The position numbers and the translations under genes were made by a program. DNA of 64,000 nt from Gordonia terrae (lineage in GTDB: Bacteria > Actinomycetota > Actinomycetes > Mycobacteriales > Mycobacteriaceae), in contig NZ_CP016594.1 in the NCBI RefSeq assembly GCF_001698225.1, positions 2,108,001-2,172,000 on the forward strand, given 5' to 3'. The notes under the pieces were generated by a model, which saw only the letters and a program-made list of their open reading frames with translations, was not told the DNA's origin and did no database searches. Shown in pieces: positions 27,376-37,052 of the stretch. Positions within the stretch are counted from its first letter, which is position 1. Each line of letters starts with the position of its first letter.

Positions 27376-27900
27376 TCAGCGCGAGCGGTCGCGCGGACCC
27401 GTACCGGCGGGCGGCTCGTCGTCGGACGTGGCGCCGAGTCGTTCGGTGAGTTCGTCGAGCAGGTCGTCGAGTTCCTTGCGCAGGTAGTCGCGCGTCACGG
27501 TGTCACCGACCGCGAGCCGGACGGCGGCGAGCTCACGTGCGAGGAACTCGGTGTCCGCCTTCGTCTGGGCGGACCGCAGCCGGTCCTCTTCGAGCGAGAC
27601 TCGGTCACGGTTCTCCTGCCGGTTCTGGGCCAGGAGGATCAGCGGGGCCGCGTACGCCGCCTGGGTGGAGAACGCGAGGTTGAGCAGGATGAACGGGTAC
27701 GGGTCCCATCTGATCGACACCGCGACCAGGTTGAGCGCGATCCACACGATCACGACGACCGTCTGGATCGCCAGATAGCGCCCGGTGCCCAGGAACCTGG
27801 CGACCCGCTCGCTGTACATCCCGACGACGTCGGAGTCGAGATTGAACGAGATCGTGCGACGGGTGCTGGGGGTGTCGAGTTTGCGTCCCGGTTCGCTCAT
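27376..27900 (-). CDS. DUF1003 family membrane protein
   Basis: 174-residue DUF1003 protein of unknown function. The family pattern is seen: a hydrophilic N-terminus, two transmembrane helices separated by the conserved RWDPYPFILLNLAFSTQAAYAAPLILLAQNRQ, and a coiled C-terminal tail (ENRDRVSLEEDRLRSAQTKADTEFLARELAAVR). The ATG at 27898-27900 overlaps the stop of the MgtE-N/CBS gene by four bases, so both are made from one message. In M. tuberculosis Rv1231c and Rv1232c show the same order. The constant pairing suggests a shared membrane role, perhaps linked to Mg or ions, but this is not shown. Confidence 0.9.
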   Translation of the reverse strand: MSEPGRKLDTPSTRRTISFNLDSDVVGMYSERVARFLGTGRYLAIQTVVVIVWIALNLVAVSIRWDPYPFILLNLAFSTQAAYAAPLILLAQNRQENRDRVSLEEDRLRSAQTKADTEFLARELAAVRLAVGDTVTRDYLRKELDDLLDELTERLGATSDDEPPAGTGPRDRSR

Positions 27901-29198
27901 CGGATGACGTCTCCGACGGGCTCGACGGCGTCCTCGGGCTCGGTCTCGCGCCAGTCGCGCGGCAGGATCTCGTCGAGGAGGTCGTCGACACTCACCGCGC
28001 CGAGCAGGTGCCCGGCCTCGTCCACGACGGGTCCACAGACCAGGTTGTAGGTCGCGAAGTATCTCGTCATCGTCTCCAGGGAGTCCTCGGGGTGGAGTTG
28101 GACGAGGTCGGTGTCCAGGATGCCGCCGACGAGATGGGCGGGGGGCTCCCGGAGCAGGGCCTGCAGGTGTACGCACCCGAGGTACTTCCCGGTCGGCGTC
28201 GCCGTCGGCGGGCGGACGACGAACACCAGGCTCGCCGCGGCGGGCGTGAGGTCGGGATTGCGGACGCGGGCGAGCGCCTCGGCGATGGTCGTCGACGGGG
28301 TCACCACGATGGGCTCGGAGGTCATCACACCGCCGGCGGTGTCGGGGGAGTGGAGCAGCAGGCGTCGGAGCGGTTCGGACTCGACGGGGTCCATCTCCTC
28401 CAGGAACGCCTCGGCCTCGGTGTCGGGCAGTTCGCCGAGCAGATCGGCCGCGTCGTCGGGGTCCATCGCCTCGAGGATGTCGACGGCGCGGTCGCGACCG
28501 AGCGCGGCGAGCACCTCTTTCTGATCGTCGGGCGGTAATTCCTGCAGCACGTCGGCGAGCCGTTCGTCATCCAGGGCCAAGGCGATCTCGTCGCGCCGTT
28601 TCGCGGGCAGTTCGCGCAGGGCGTTGGCGACGTCGGCCGGCCGCATGCCCTCGAACTGCAACAACGCCTGTGCCACTCCCTGTCCCGGGAGGTTCAATGC
28701 GCTCTGGGTGATGCCCTGCACGCTGGACCACTCCACGACCTGGGTCTCGTGGCGGCGTCGGAGACCGCGGCGGCCTGCGCGGATTGCGACGCGGGAGACG
28801 ACCCAGTCGCGGGTCCGGGTCTTCTCGATGCCGAGGTCGATCACCGTCACGTCGGCGTCGGCGAGTTCGGGTAGGTCCGGATCGACGACCCGGACGTGGG
28901 TGTCGAGAACCTGCCCGATGGCCAGCGCCTCGCCGGGCCGCAGGTGGAGCCGGCGGAGGCTGACGGTACCGGTGTTGAGGGCAACGGCCTGCGGCTCGAT
29001 CGCCGTCACGCGCAGCATGGGAACGAAAATCCTACGCCGGGTGGTCAATTCGACCGCCAGACCGAGGACGCGCGGTTGTTGTCCGGACATGCGGATCGAG
29101 ATCACCACGTCGCGGACGCGACCGATCGATTCACCGTCGGGACCAAGGACGGCCAACCCGACTAATCTGGCCACGAACACCTTGCTCACCGACGACAT
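27897..29198 (-). CDS. MgtE-N and CBS domain protein (Rv1232c-like)
   Basis: 433-residue cytosolic protein. An N-terminal PRC-barrel-like part (residues 1-150) is followed by an MgtE intracellular N domain (VAQALLQFEGMRPADVANAL and repeats such as LADVLQELPPDDQKEVLAAL) and a CBS pair (about 285-420). It resembles the regulatory half of MgtE Mg transporters but has no transmembrane part, so it may act as a sensor on another protein, for example the overlapping DUF1003 product. The ATG at 29196-29198 is taken; a longer start reading MGLDRE lacks homology. ATGA overlap with the DUF1003 gene is clear. Confidence 0.88.
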   Translation of the reverse strand: MSSVSKVFVARLVGLAVLGPDGESIGRVRDVVISIRMSGQQPRVLGLAVELTTRRRIFVPMLRVTAIEPQAVALNTGTVSLRRLHLRPGEALAIGQVLDTHVRVVDPDLPELADADVTVIDLGIEKTRTRDWVVSRVAIRAGRRGLRRRHETQVVEWSSVQGITQSALNLPGQGVAQALLQFEGMRPADVANALRELPAKRRDEIALALDDERLADVLQELPPDDQKEVLAALGRDRAVDILEAMDPDDAADLLGELPDTEAEAFLEEMDPVESEPLRRLLLHSPDTAGGVMTSEPIVVTPSTTIAEALARVRNPDLTPAAASLVFVVRPPTATPTGKYLGCVHLQALLREPPAHLVGGILDTDLVQLHPEDSLETMTRYFATYNLVCGPVVDEAGHLLGAVSVDDLLDEILPRDWRETEPEDAVEPVGDVIR

Positions 29199-29323
29199 GG
29201 GAGTAAGGGTAGTGCCATCGGGTTCCGTGGAGGCCGACGGCAGACACCGAACGCCCACCGGTGGGAGACGAGTCTCACGGTCGAGTCCCACCGCAGCAGT
29301 CGCACAACAGGGAAGGCCCCGAC

Positions 29324-29812
29324 ATGACCAATCCCATGCGCCCGAGCCGCGAGACGCCGGGCCTGCCCACCCCGCCGAAGGGCTGGCCGATCGGTTCCTA
29401 CGGAACCTACGCCGAGGCCCAACGCGCGGTGGATTTCCTCTCCGACGAGAACTTCACCGTGCAGGACGTCACCATCGTGGGCGTCGATCTCATGCAGGTC
29501 GAACGAGTCATCGGCCGGTTGACATGGGGCAAGGTGGTCGGCGGCGGGCTGGTGTCCGGTGCCTGGCTCGGCTTCTTCTTCGGCTGCCTGGTGGCGCTCG
29601 TGTTCACCGGTTCGCCCATCGCGCCCATCCTCGTGGGCATCGTCGGCGGCATGGTCTTCGGTGTGATCTCCGCGACCATTCCGTACGCGGCCACGCGCGG
29701 CCAGCGTGATTTCGCCTCGACGATGCAACTCGTCGCGGGACGCTATGACGTGCTGTGCGACCCGAAAAGCGCAGAGAGGGCACGCGACATGCTCACCCGT
29801 CTGACCTTCTGA
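29324..29812 (+). CDS. General stress protein 17M-like membrane protein
   Basis: 162-residue protein, counterpart of Rv1234. The N-terminal part (PIGSYGTYAEAQRAVDFLSDENFTV) is the YflT/GSP17M domain. Two transmembrane helices (VSGAWLGFFFGCLVALVF and ILVGIVGGMVFGVISATI) follow, and the end is hydrophilic. The ATG at 29324 has AGGGAAGG nearby. Function is unknown beyond a link to stress in Bacillus homologues. It precedes the lpqY-sugABC operon on the same strand and is divergent from the CBS gene. Confidence 0.86.
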   Translation: MTNPMRPSRETPGLPTPPKGWPIGSYGTYAEAQRAVDFLSDENFTVQDVTIVGVDLMQVERVIGRLTWGKVVGGGLVSGAWLGFFFGCLVALVFTGSPIAPILVGIVGGMVFGVISATIPYAATRGQRDFASTMQLVAGRYDVLCDPKSAERARDMLTRLTF

Positions 29813-29882
29813 GCCGACGTCTCCCGCTCGGACACGGTGGGATCACAATCGCTCGCGGAGTGGCACGCCCATGCCGAATGTG

Positions 29883-29910
29883 TTGCATGTCACGAATCCT
29901 CACGTATAGC
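29883..29910 (+). promoter_or_regulatory. SigA-like promoter candidate for lpqY
   Basis: TTGCAT at 29883-29888 and TATAGC at 29905-29910 are separated by 16 bases, in one of the more AT-rich parts of the 165-bp gap upstream of lpqY. This is a reasonable housekeeping promoter match, though uncommon in this GC-rich DNA. Activity is inferred. Confidence 0.4.
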
Positions 29911-29977
29911 GTTGCACTTCGGACGCTCACGGCGGAGCACCTGGTGCGCCCGCCGCGTACGACATCGAGGAGGCTGC

Positions 29978-31429
29978 GTGCGGAGCAGGGTCAGGACTGA
30001 CGGATCTACCAGACGCGTGAGACGGAAGGTCCTCGCCGCGGCGGTGGCAGCGGCGGCCATGCTGCCCGTGCTGTCCGCATGCGGCTCGGGATATGAAGCG
30101 GGCGTACTCAATTTCTATCCGCCGGCCGACGGCGCGGACACCTTCGCCGAGATCGGCGACAAGTGCTCGGCCGATTCCGGCGGGGCGTACAAGGTCGTGA
30201 CGACTCCGCTGCCCAAGGGCGCCGACGATCAGCGTCTGCAGCTCGCACGGCGCCTCGCGGGCAACGACAGCGGTCTGGACCTGATGGGTATGGACGTCGT
30301 GTGGACGGCCGAATTCGCCGACGCGGGCTGGATGGTGCCGGTGCCCGACGACATGGCGGCGGAGATCTCGGCACGCACCCTGGGCGGCCCGCTCGACACC
30401 GCGGTGTGGAAAACCGACGACGACGAGCGTGAACGGCTCTACGCCATCCCGTTCTCCACCAACACCCAATTGCTGTGGTACCGGCCGGATGTCCTCGCCG
30501 AGGACGTCGACCGACGCCGCCCGGCGTCGACGTGGAACGGCATGCTCGAGGACGCGCTCGTCAGCGGACGCAACGGCGGCCCGACCTACATCATGGTGCA
30601 GGGCAGGCAATACGAGGGCCTGATGGTGTGGTTCAACTCGGTGCTCGCGAGTGCCGGCGGCCAGATCGTCGATCCGCAGGACCCCGACAAGGTCACCCTG
30701 AACGACACCCCTGAACACCGCGCCGCCACGGTGCGCGCCCTGGAGACCCTCAAGCGCGTGGCGACCGCACCGGGGGCCGATCCCTCGCTGACCAACTCCG
30801 ACGAGGGCGCCGCGCGACTCGGGATGGAGAGCGGAGAGGCTCTGTATCAGGTCAACTGGCCGTTCGTCTTCGCCGGCATGCGCGAGAACGCCGTCGCCGG
30901 AAGCGTCGCCTTCCTCGACCTCACCCAGTACGCGAACCTCTACGCCGACACCGCGAACCCGCCGACGGCGGCGCAGGTCGTCCCGCTGAACCGGGAGATG
31001 CGGCGGGTCTTCGACTTCGCGCCCTACCCGGGCTTCGAGGGACTCCCCACGAAGACGACCCTGGGCGGGATCAACATCGCCGTCGCCAGCACCTCGAAGC
31101 AGCAGGATCTCGCCTTCCAGGCCGCGGAGTGCATCACCAGCGAGGCGTCGCAGAAGGCGTTCTCGTTCAGCGCCGGACCGCCGCCGGTCATCGAATCCAT
31201 CTACGACGACGCCGATTTCCGGCTCGCCTACCCGATGGCCGACGAGATCAAGCGGCAGCTCGAACCCGAACACGCCGCGCTGCGCCCGAAGTCGCCCGAT
31301 TACCAGGCGATCTCGACGCTGCTGCAGGCCAAGTTGAGTCCGGTCGGCGCCTGGGAGCCGGAGGCTCTCGTCGACGAACTCGCCGAAGCGGTCCAGAAGG
31401 CCATCGACGGGGAAGGGCTGATCCCGTGA
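29978..31429 (+). CDS. lpqY: Trehalose-binding lipoprotein LpqY
   Basis: 483-residue solute-binding lipoprotein of the LpqY-SugABC importer, which recycles trehalose released from trehalose mycolates. The signal peptide ends at the lipobox LSAC (VLAAAVAAAAMLPVLSACGS). The mature part is a family-1 sugar-binding protein; segments such as DLMGMDVVWTAEFADAGW, NTQLLWYRPDVLAEDV and KTTLGGINIAVAS follow M. tuberculosis LpqY. The GTG at 29978 is preceded by GAGGAGG; GTG at 30017 is an alternative. The stop overlaps the sugA GTG (GTGA). Specificity for trehalose rests on family and operon, not on individually checked residues. Confidence 0.92.
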   Translation: MRSRVRTDGSTRRVRRKVLAAAVAAAAMLPVLSACGSGYEAGVLNFYPPADGADTFAEIGDKCSADSGGAYKVVTTPLPKGADDQRLQLARRLAGNDSGLDLMGMDVVWTAEFADAGWMVPVPDDMAAEISARTLGGPLDTAVWKTDDDERERLYAIPFSTNTQLLWYRPDVLAEDVDRRRPASTWNGMLEDALVSGRNGGPTYIMVQGRQYEGLMVWFNSVLASAGGQIVDPQDPDKVTLNDTPEHRAATVRALETLKRVATAPGADPSLTNSDEGAARLGMESGEALYQVNWPFVFAGMRENAVAGSVAFLDLTQYANLYADTANPPTAAQVVPLNREMRRVFDFAPYPGFEGLPTKTTLGGINIAVASTSKQQDLAFQAAECITSEASQKAFSFSAGPPPVIESIYDDADFRLAYPMADEIKRQLEPEHAALRPKSPDYQAISTLLQAKLSPVGAWEPEALVDELAEAVQKAIDGEGLIP

Positions 31430-32646
31430 GCGACAACACGACACCCGGAGACGACGAACGGACCGGCGACCGGCCGGGCCGTGATGTTTCGGGCGACGAC
31501 GCGCGGTTCCGCGCCGGACGTCATGCCCTGCCCGACGACGCCCCGCCGCAGACCGGCCCGATCCCGATCGTCGGTGACACGCCGCCGGTGCAATCCGACC
31601 AGGTGTGGACCCCGCCGCCGGGCGGACGGCACGACGCCGCGCCGGTGAGCGGTCCGGCGGGCGCACCCGCTCCGGCCGCCGGTCCGGCTGCTGCCACCGC
31701 AGCCGGCACGACGGCGGTCGCCGAGCGTCCGCGAGCCGACGACGCACCGGCCGCACCGCGCAAGCGCAGCGAGGGCAAGGCCGCCGAGCGCCGACTGGCC
31801 TTCTGGCTCGTCGCGCCGGCCGCGCTCATGATGATCCTGGTCACCGGTTACCCGATCGTGTACGCGGTCTGGTTGTCGCTGAACAAGATGAGCCTCTCGG
31901 CGCCCGGCGAACGCGAGTTCGTGTGGTTCGCCAACTACGCGACCGTCCTCACCGACAACTATTGGTGGACCGCCTTCGGTGTCACGGTCGGCATCACGGT
32001 CGTGTCGGTGATCATCGAGCTCGTTCTCGGCATGGCCATCGCGCTCGTGATGCATCGAACGATCTTCGGGCGCGGCACGATTCGTACCGTCGTCCTCATC
32101 CCGTACGGCATCGTGACGGTGGCAGCGGCGTTCTCGTGGTACTACGCCTGGACACCCGGCACCGGATATCTCGCGAATCTGCTGCCCGACGGCAGTGCTC
32201 CCTTGACCGAGCAATGGCCCTCACTGGCGATCATCGTCCTGGCCGAGGTCTGGAAGACGACCCCGTTCATGGCCCTGCTGCTGCTGGCCGGACTCGCGCT
32301 CGTGCCGGACGACCTCCTCAAGGCGGCCCAGGTGGACGGTGCCGGAGCGTGGACGAGGCTGTGGCGCATCATCCTCCCGCTGATGAAGCCGGCGATCCTG
32401 GTGGCGCTGCTGTTCCGCACACTCGACGCGTTCCGCGTTTTCGACAACATCTATGTCCTCACCAGCGGGTCCAACAACACCTACTCGGTGTCGATGCTGG
32501 GTTACGACAATCTGTTCGGCGCCTTCAATCTCGGCGTCGGTTCGGCGATCTCGATCCTGATCTTCATCTGCGTCGCGATCATCGCGTTCGTGTTCATCAA
32601 GGGGTTCGGCACCGCCGCACCGGGTTCCGACGACGAGGGGAGGTAA
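31426..32646 (+). CDS. sugA: Trehalose ABC transporter permease SugA
   Basis: 406-residue permease with six transmembrane helices, the first being [26 protein letters not shown]. The cytoplasmic coupling loop [20 protein letters not shown] (EAA-like) contacts the ATPase SugC. Unusually, about 115 residues rich in Pro, Ala and Asp precede the first helix; SugA of M. tuberculosis lacks such a long tail. The GTG at 31426 overlaps the lpqY stop. It could in principle start later, but no better ribosome site is seen before the first helix. Confidence 0.92.
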   Translation: MSDNTTPGDDERTGDRPGRDVSGDDARFRAGRHALPDDAPPQTGPIPIVGDTPPVQSDQVWTPPPGGRHDAAPVSGPAGAPAPAAGPAAATAAGTTAVAERPRADDAPAAPRKRSEGKAAERRLAFWLVAPAALMMILVTGYPIVYAVWLSLNKMSLSAPGEREFVWFANYATVLTDNYWWTAFGVTVGITVVSVIIELVLGMAIALVMHRTIFGRGTIRTVVLIPYGIVTVAAAFSWYYAWTPGTGYLANLLPDGSAPLTEQWPSLAIIVLAEVWKTTPFMALLLLAGLALVPDDLLKAAQVDGAGAWTRLWRIILPLMKPAILVALLFRTLDAFRVFDNIYVLTSGSNNTYSVSMLGYDNLFGAFNLGVGSAISILIFICVAIIAFVFIKGFGTAAPGSDDEGR

Positions 32647-32650
32647 GCCG

Positions 32651-33481
32651 TTGAATACGAGCGGAAAGTCCAAGGCCTGGTGGTCGATCGCCAACATCCT
32701 GGTGATCCTGTACGCGCTCATCCCACTGCTGTGGATCATCAGTCTGTCGTTCAAACCGGCAGGTAGCGTGACCGACGGGCGATTCTGGCCCAGTGAGTTC
32801 ACACTCGACAACTACAAGAACATCTTCGAGACGAGCGCATTCACCTCGGCGCTCATCAACTCGATCGGTGTCGGACTCATCACGACGGTCATCGCGGTGA
32901 TCCTCGGGACGATGGCGGCCTATGCGGTGGCGCGCCTGGACTTCCCGGGCAAGAAGCTCCTGATCGGCGCCGCCCTGCTGATCGCGATGTTCCCCCAGAT
33001 CTCGCTGGTGACCCCGTTGTTCAACATCGAGCGACGACTCGGCTTGTTCGACACCTGGCCCGGCCTGATCCTGCCCTACATCACGTTCGCGCTGCCGCTG
33101 GCGATCTACACCCTGTCCGCCTTCTTCCGCGAGATCCCGTGGGAGCTGGAGAAGGCCGCCAAGATGGACGGCGCCACGCCGTGGCAGGCCTTCCGCAAGG
33201 TCATCGCACCCCTCGCGGCGCCCGGCGTCGTGACCGCGGCGATCCTGGTGTTCATCTTCGCCTGGAACGACCTGCTCCTGGCGTTGTCCCTGACGTCGAC
33301 CGAACGGGCGATCACCGCACCGGTGGCGATCGCGAACTTCACCGGCAGTTCGCAATTCGAGGAACCGACCGGGTCGATCTCGGCCGCCGCGGTGGTCATC
33401 ACCATCCCCATCATCATCTTCGTGCTCTTCTTCCAACGTCGAATCGTGGCCGGCCTGACCTCCGGCGCCGTGAAGGGATAA
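32651..33481 (+). CDS. sugB: Trehalose ABC transporter permease SugB
   Basis: 276-residue second permease of the trehalose importer with six predicted helices. The EAA-like loop is [29 protein letters not shown]. The start is TTG at 32651, preceded by GGGGAGG at proper spacing and giving [13 protein letters not shown]; no ATG or GTG lies nearby. It sits four bases after sugA and three before sugC, so the four genes form one operon. Confidence 0.93.
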   Translation: MNTSGKSKAWWSIANILVILYALIPLLWIISLSFKPAGSVTDGRFWPSEFTLDNYKNIFETSAFTSALINSIGVGLITTVIAVILGTMAAYAVARLDFPGKKLLIGAALLIAMFPQISLVTPLFNIERRLGLFDTWPGLILPYITFALPLAIYTLSAFFREIPWELEKAAKMDGATPWQAFRKVIAPLAAPGVVTAAILVFIFAWNDLLLALSLTSTERAITAPVAIANFTGSSQFEEPTGSISAAAVVITIPIIIFVLFFQRRIVAGLTSGAVKG

Positions 33482-33484
33482 CCC

Positions 33485-34660
33485 ATGGCAGACATCGTTC
33501 TGGACAACGTCTCCAAGCAGTATCCCGATGGCTCGACGGCCGTACACGGGGTCGACATCGAGATCGCCGACGGCGAATTCGTGATCCTGGTGGGCCCGTC
33601 GGGCTGCGGCAAGTCGACGACGCTCAACATGATCGCGGGCCTCGAGGACATCTCGGGGGGTGAACTGCGGATCGGCGGCGAGCGCGTCAACGAGCGCGCG
33701 CCGAAGGACCGCGACATCGCGATGGTGTTCCAGAGTTACGCGCTGTACCCCCACATGTCGGTCCGCGAGAACATCGCCTTCCCGCTGACCCTCGCGAAGA
33801 TGCCGAAGGATCAGGTGGCCGCGAAGGTCGACGAGGCCGCGCGCATCCTCGACCTCGGGCAGTACCTCGACCGCAAGCCCGCGAACCTCTCCGGTGGTCA
33901 GCGGCAGCGCGTCGCGATGGGACGCGCGATCGTGCGGTCGCCCAAGGCGTTCCTGATGGACGAGCCACTGTCGAACCTCGATGCGAAGCTGCGCGTGCAG
34001 ATGCGCACCGAGATCTCGCAGCTGCAGCAGCGTCTGGGCACCACCACGGTCTACGTGACCCACGACCAGACCGAGGCCATGACCCTCGGCGACCGCGTGG
34101 TCGTCCTGCGCGGCGGGTACGTGCAGCAGATCGGCACACCGCAAGAGCTGTACAACAATCCGACCAATGTGTTCGTGGCCGGCTTCATCGGTTCGCCCGC
34201 GATGAACTTCCTGTCCGGTCGCCTCGGCTCCGACGGCATCGAGACCGCGATCGGCACGATCTCGCTCGACGACCACCGTGCGGTGGTGTCGCGTGCCGGC
34301 GACGTCGGCAGCGGCGGGGACGTGCTGATCGGCATCCGCCCGGAGCATCTCGAGGACGCGTCGCTCGTCGATTCGACGACCCGCGGTCAGGGGGCGACGT
34401 TCACCGCGAACATCGATGTCCTCGAGTCGATGGGGTCGGACATCTACGCCTACTTCAGCGTCGGCTCGAGCCGGGCGTCGAGCGATGCCCTCGCGGAGCT
34501 GTCCGCCGACTCCGGAACCGATCTCGGCGGCAACCAGCTCATCGCACGACTGTCCCCGGACTCGAAGGTCACCCGCGGCAGTTCGGCCGAACTGTTCTAC
34601 GACGCCTCGAAGATCGCGGTGTTCGATCAGAGCTCGGGAGCATCGCTGCGGGTTCGCTGA
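33485..34660 (+). CDS. sugC: Trehalose ABC transporter ATPase SugC
   Basis: 391-residue ABC ATPase of the MalK type that powers trehalose uptake by hydrolysing ATP on the SugAB dimer. Walker A is GPSGCGKST at 37-45, the signature LSGGQRQR at 135-142 and Walker B LMDEP at 157-161, with the H-loop in VYVTHDQTEAM. The C-terminal TOBE/MalK-like regulatory domain (about 240-391) includes IGIRPEHLEDA. It closes the operon and is followed by an inverted repeat at 34669-34704. Confidence 0.95.
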   Translation: MADIVLDNVSKQYPDGSTAVHGVDIEIADGEFVILVGPSGCGKSTTLNMIAGLEDISGGELRIGGERVNERAPKDRDIAMVFQSYALYPHMSVRENIAFPLTLAKMPKDQVAAKVDEAARILDLGQYLDRKPANLSGGQRQRVAMGRAIVRSPKAFLMDEPLSNLDAKLRVQMRTEISQLQQRLGTTTVYVTHDQTEAMTLGDRVVVLRGGYVQQIGTPQELYNNPTNVFVAGFIGSPAMNFLSGRLGSDGIETAIGTISLDDHRAVVSRAGDVGSGGDVLIGIRPEHLEDASLVDSTTRGQGATFTANIDVLESMGSDIYAYFSVGSSRASSDALAELSADSGTDLGGNQLIARLSPDSKVTRGSSAELFYDASKIAVFDQSSGASLRVR

Positions 34661-34668
34661 GCCGCGTC

Positions 34669-34704
34669 CTCCCGGCGGTGGGTCACCGCTTGCGCCGCCG
34701 GGAG
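34669..34704. terminator. Stem-loop between convergent sugC and ParB-like gene
   Basis: CTCCCGGCGG at 34669-34678 pairs with CCGCCGGGAG at 34695-34704: a 10-bp perfect stem with a 16-base loop. It starts nine bases after the sugC stop and extends into the last codons of the convergent gene. It could end transcription from both sides. No T-run is present. Confidence 0.5.
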
Positions 34705-35540
34705 TGGTCGAGCAGCTCGTCGAAGACGTGCTCGTCCCAGATGTGCCTGCGCACGAGGCGATAACGCTCGCAGGCGACCCACATGTACAGCTCGGCGTCG
34801 CTCTCGAGGTCGGGTCGGATACCCGCGCGCCGGGCCATCCGCACGACCGGCAGGAACTCCTCACCGAACCAGCGCCGGGCGGTCTCGGCGCGGCTGAGGA
34901 ACTCGCCGATCTCCTGGCTCAGACGGAATCCCCAGGCCTCGACGTTCTCGGCGAGTTCGGCGTAGTCGAACGGGAAGCTGAGCCGGATGGCGTCGGCCTG
35001 GGCGCCCTCGAGCGGTACGCGCGACAAGAACAGCCGACGATGGTCCTTGAGGACCAGATCGGATGTCCCGGTGATGCCGTCGGGGGAGATGCGCGTGTGG
35101 ATGAGGGTGACGTAGGCGTCGATCGTGGCCCAGTTCCGCGCGATCGCGATGGACACGCGGTGGTGGCCGTCGATGACGAAGTGCATGGACCCGATCCGGT
35201 AGAGCTGCACCGGTGGCACCGACTCGCCGCGTCGTTGCGCTGCGGCCAGGCGCTGCCAGCGTTCACGCCCACGCGACGAGGTGGGCCGGAAGTAACGGTC
35301 GAAGTCCTTCGTCCGGTCGACGCTGCCGACGATCGAGGACACCTCGACCACCTGGAGCCCGAGTGAGGTCTCGCCGGTTCGGCCGAGCGCGGCGACCACT
35401 TCGTCGAACGGCAGGATGGTGTTCACGTCGGCCGGCTGACGCATGAACCACTGCGCGAGACGTGCTCGTTCGGCCTGGCGCCGCAGCCGGGCGAAATCGT
35501 TCTCGGCGTCGGCGTCGGGAAAACCGGTGTCACGCGCCAT
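34683..35540 (-). CDS. ParB/sulfiredoxin-fold protein of unknown function
   Basis: 285-residue soluble protein. The segment LYRIGSMHFVIDGHHRVSIAIARNWATIDAYV matches the ParB/Srx nuclease-fold core, whose DGHHR motif binds nucleotides in related proteins. The N-terminus (DFARLRRQAERARLAQWFMR) is a charged helix, and the C-terminal third is helical with many Arg and Glu. It lacks a ParB helix-turn-helix, so chromosome partitioning is unlikely. The ATG at 35538-35540 lies 11 bp inside the end of the metallophosphoesterase gene, so the two are co-translated. Homologues in related genera are annotated as ParB-like; the function is unknown. Confidence 0.75.
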   Translation of the reverse strand: MARDTGFPDADAENDFARLRRQAERARLAQWFMRQPADVNTILPFDEVVAALGRTGETSLGLQVVEVSSIVGSVDRTKDFDRYFRPTSSRGRERWQRLAAAQRRGESVPPVQLYRIGSMHFVIDGHHRVSIAIARNWATIDAYVTLIHTRISPDGITGTSDLVLKDHRRLFLSRVPLEGAQADAIRLSFPFDYAELAENVEAWGFRLSQEIGEFLSRAETARRWFGEEFLPVVRMARRAGIRPDLESDAELYMWVACERYRLVRRHIWDEHVFDELLDHSRRRKR

Positions 35541-36219
35541 ATCTGCGCCTCACGATCTCGACGTCCCGGGTCACGGGATCGATGTCGAACTGACAGAACC
35601 CGACGACGTTCATCGACGTCGTCGACGACCCGATGGGCAGATCCGCCGGCCGTTCGCCGTAGGGATGGACATGCCCGTGGATCAGCAGCGCGGGCTGCAG
35701 CGACCGCACCAGCGGATGGAAACAGTCGAAACCCCGGTGGGGGAGATCGTCCCGGTCGCCGACGCCGCGCGCCGGGCTGTGGGTGAGCAGGATGTCGGCG
35801 CCCCGTGGCGGCGACAGGGCGGCGGTGCACCGCAGGCGGAGCGAGCGCAGCCGCTGCTGGGTGTCGGTGTACTGGTTGGTGCCCCCGTTGTACCGGCGGC
35901 TGCCGCCCAGACCGCTGATGCGGAGCCCGGCGACCGAGACGGTCCGACCATCGGCGTTGACCGCACCGCAGGGGCCGGGGTCCTCGACCGGGAGGCCTGC
36001 GCGGGTCCAGCCGGTCCGGCCGCGCCGGTACCCGCGTAGGTCGCGGTCGTGGTTGCCGGGGACGAACACGCACGGCGAGTCGCACAGCGACGACAGGATC
36101 TCGAGGTATTCGAACGGCAGGTCGCCGGCGCCGAGGATGAGGTCGGGACGGGATTCGATCCCCACGCCGAAGGTGAGGGAATCCACCACCTCGTCGGCGA
36201 CCGCCAGAACCCGGACCAT
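35530..36219 (-). CDS. Metallophosphoesterase family protein
   Basis: 229-residue calcineurin-like phosphoesterase. Metal-ligand motifs are in order: D near residue 8 (AVADEVVD), GAGD (residue about 32), GNHD (about 56), HSPARG (with the conserved His) and GHVH near 180. The first motif lacks the usual DxH pattern (AVADEVVD), so it may bind one metal or use another residue. The start is ATG at 36217-36219. It overlaps the ParB-like gene; together they may act on a nucleotide or phosphodiester, but the substrate is not known. Confidence 0.83.
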   Translation of the reverse strand: MVRVLAVADEVVDSLTFGVGIESRPDLILGAGDLPFEYLEILSSLCDSPCVFVPGNHDRDLRGYRRGRTGWTRAGLPVEDPGPCGAVNADGRTVSVAGLRISGLGGSRRYNGGTNQYTDTQQRLRSLRLRCTAALSPPRGADILLTHSPARGVGDRDDLPHRGFDCFHPLVRSLQPALLIHGHVHPYGERPADLPIGSSTTSMNVVGFCQFDIDPVTRDVEIVRRRYGA

Positions 36220-36277
36220 TGCTCCAGGCTAGAGGAGCGCCCCGGACCCGCGCGCGGGAGTCGGTAGCCTGTCGGGT

Positions 36278-36871
36278 GTGAGCGAAGCCGTGACAGAGGT
36301 CGTCGGACGATTCCTGGAAGACCGGCTGGGGGAGACGCCGCAGCGGGCGTCGGTGACGTTCCTGGGCGTTGAGCCGATCGACGTCCTGCGGTTCGCGGCC
36401 GCCGATACCGGTGATCGCCCCACGGTGGTCTACGTGACGTCGGGGTGTGCGCGGCATCCGATGTCCGATCCCACCGACCTGCACGCGGATCCGGTCCGCG
36501 GACCCCGTGCCGAGCTCGTCGTGCGCATGTCGTCGGGGACACCGCTGCCGGGCCTGCACAAACGGATGGCGACGCTGGCGGCCGCGCCGGCCGTCGAGGG
36601 CCTGATCATCGCCGCCGACGCACTCGTCGATCTCGGCGAACCCCTCTGGGACGGTTCCCCGTTCACCGCGGTACTGCTCGAGGCCGACGAACTCGGCATC
36701 GTCGAACTGCCCGAACCGATGGACCCGGTCACCATGCTCCGGGCCATCCCGATCACCGCCAACGAGGCCGCCTGGGTGCGGCTGAAGGGGGCCGACGCGC
36801 TGCGGGAGGCGTGGCGGGAGGCGGGTATCGACGTGACCAGGCCCGACCGGGCGTCGGCAACTCCGGCCTGA
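36278..36871 (+). CDS. Suppressor-of-fused (SUFU) domain protein
   Basis: 197-residue protein of the bacterial SUFU-domain family (PF05076-like). The pattern ...VLRFAAADTGDRPTVVYVTSGCARHPMSDP and RAELVVRMSSGTP is characteristic: in the family a typical segment is TSG.S..PM. The C-terminal part (LWDGSPFTAVLLEADELGIVELPEPMDPVTMLRAIPIT) also fits. In bacteria such domains often appear in immunity-like or unexplained contexts, but here no toxin neighbour is seen. The GTG at 36278 is the start. It is divergent from the metallophosphoesterase. Function unknown. Confidence 0.75.
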   Translation: MSEAVTEVVGRFLEDRLGETPQRASVTFLGVEPIDVLRFAAADTGDRPTVVYVTSGCARHPMSDPTDLHADPVRGPRAELVVRMSSGTPLPGLHKRMATLAAAPAVEGLIIAADALVDLGEPLWDGSPFTAVLLEADELGIVELPEPMDPVTMLRAIPITANEAAWVRLKGADALREAWREAGIDVTRPDRASATPA

Positions 36872-37052
36872 GACCTCTCGAGGGGTTCCGGCCTCCTGGT
36901 GAATCGCGGGCGAACACATGCGTTCCGAGGTTTCGGAACGTATGACAGAGGGAACGTCTGAGCATCGAGAGCACGGCTGGTCTGAGAAGGTGAGGGCGCA
37001 TGGAGTCACGGGGAGCAGGGACCATCGGCACGACAGACGGGCGGTGCCACGC

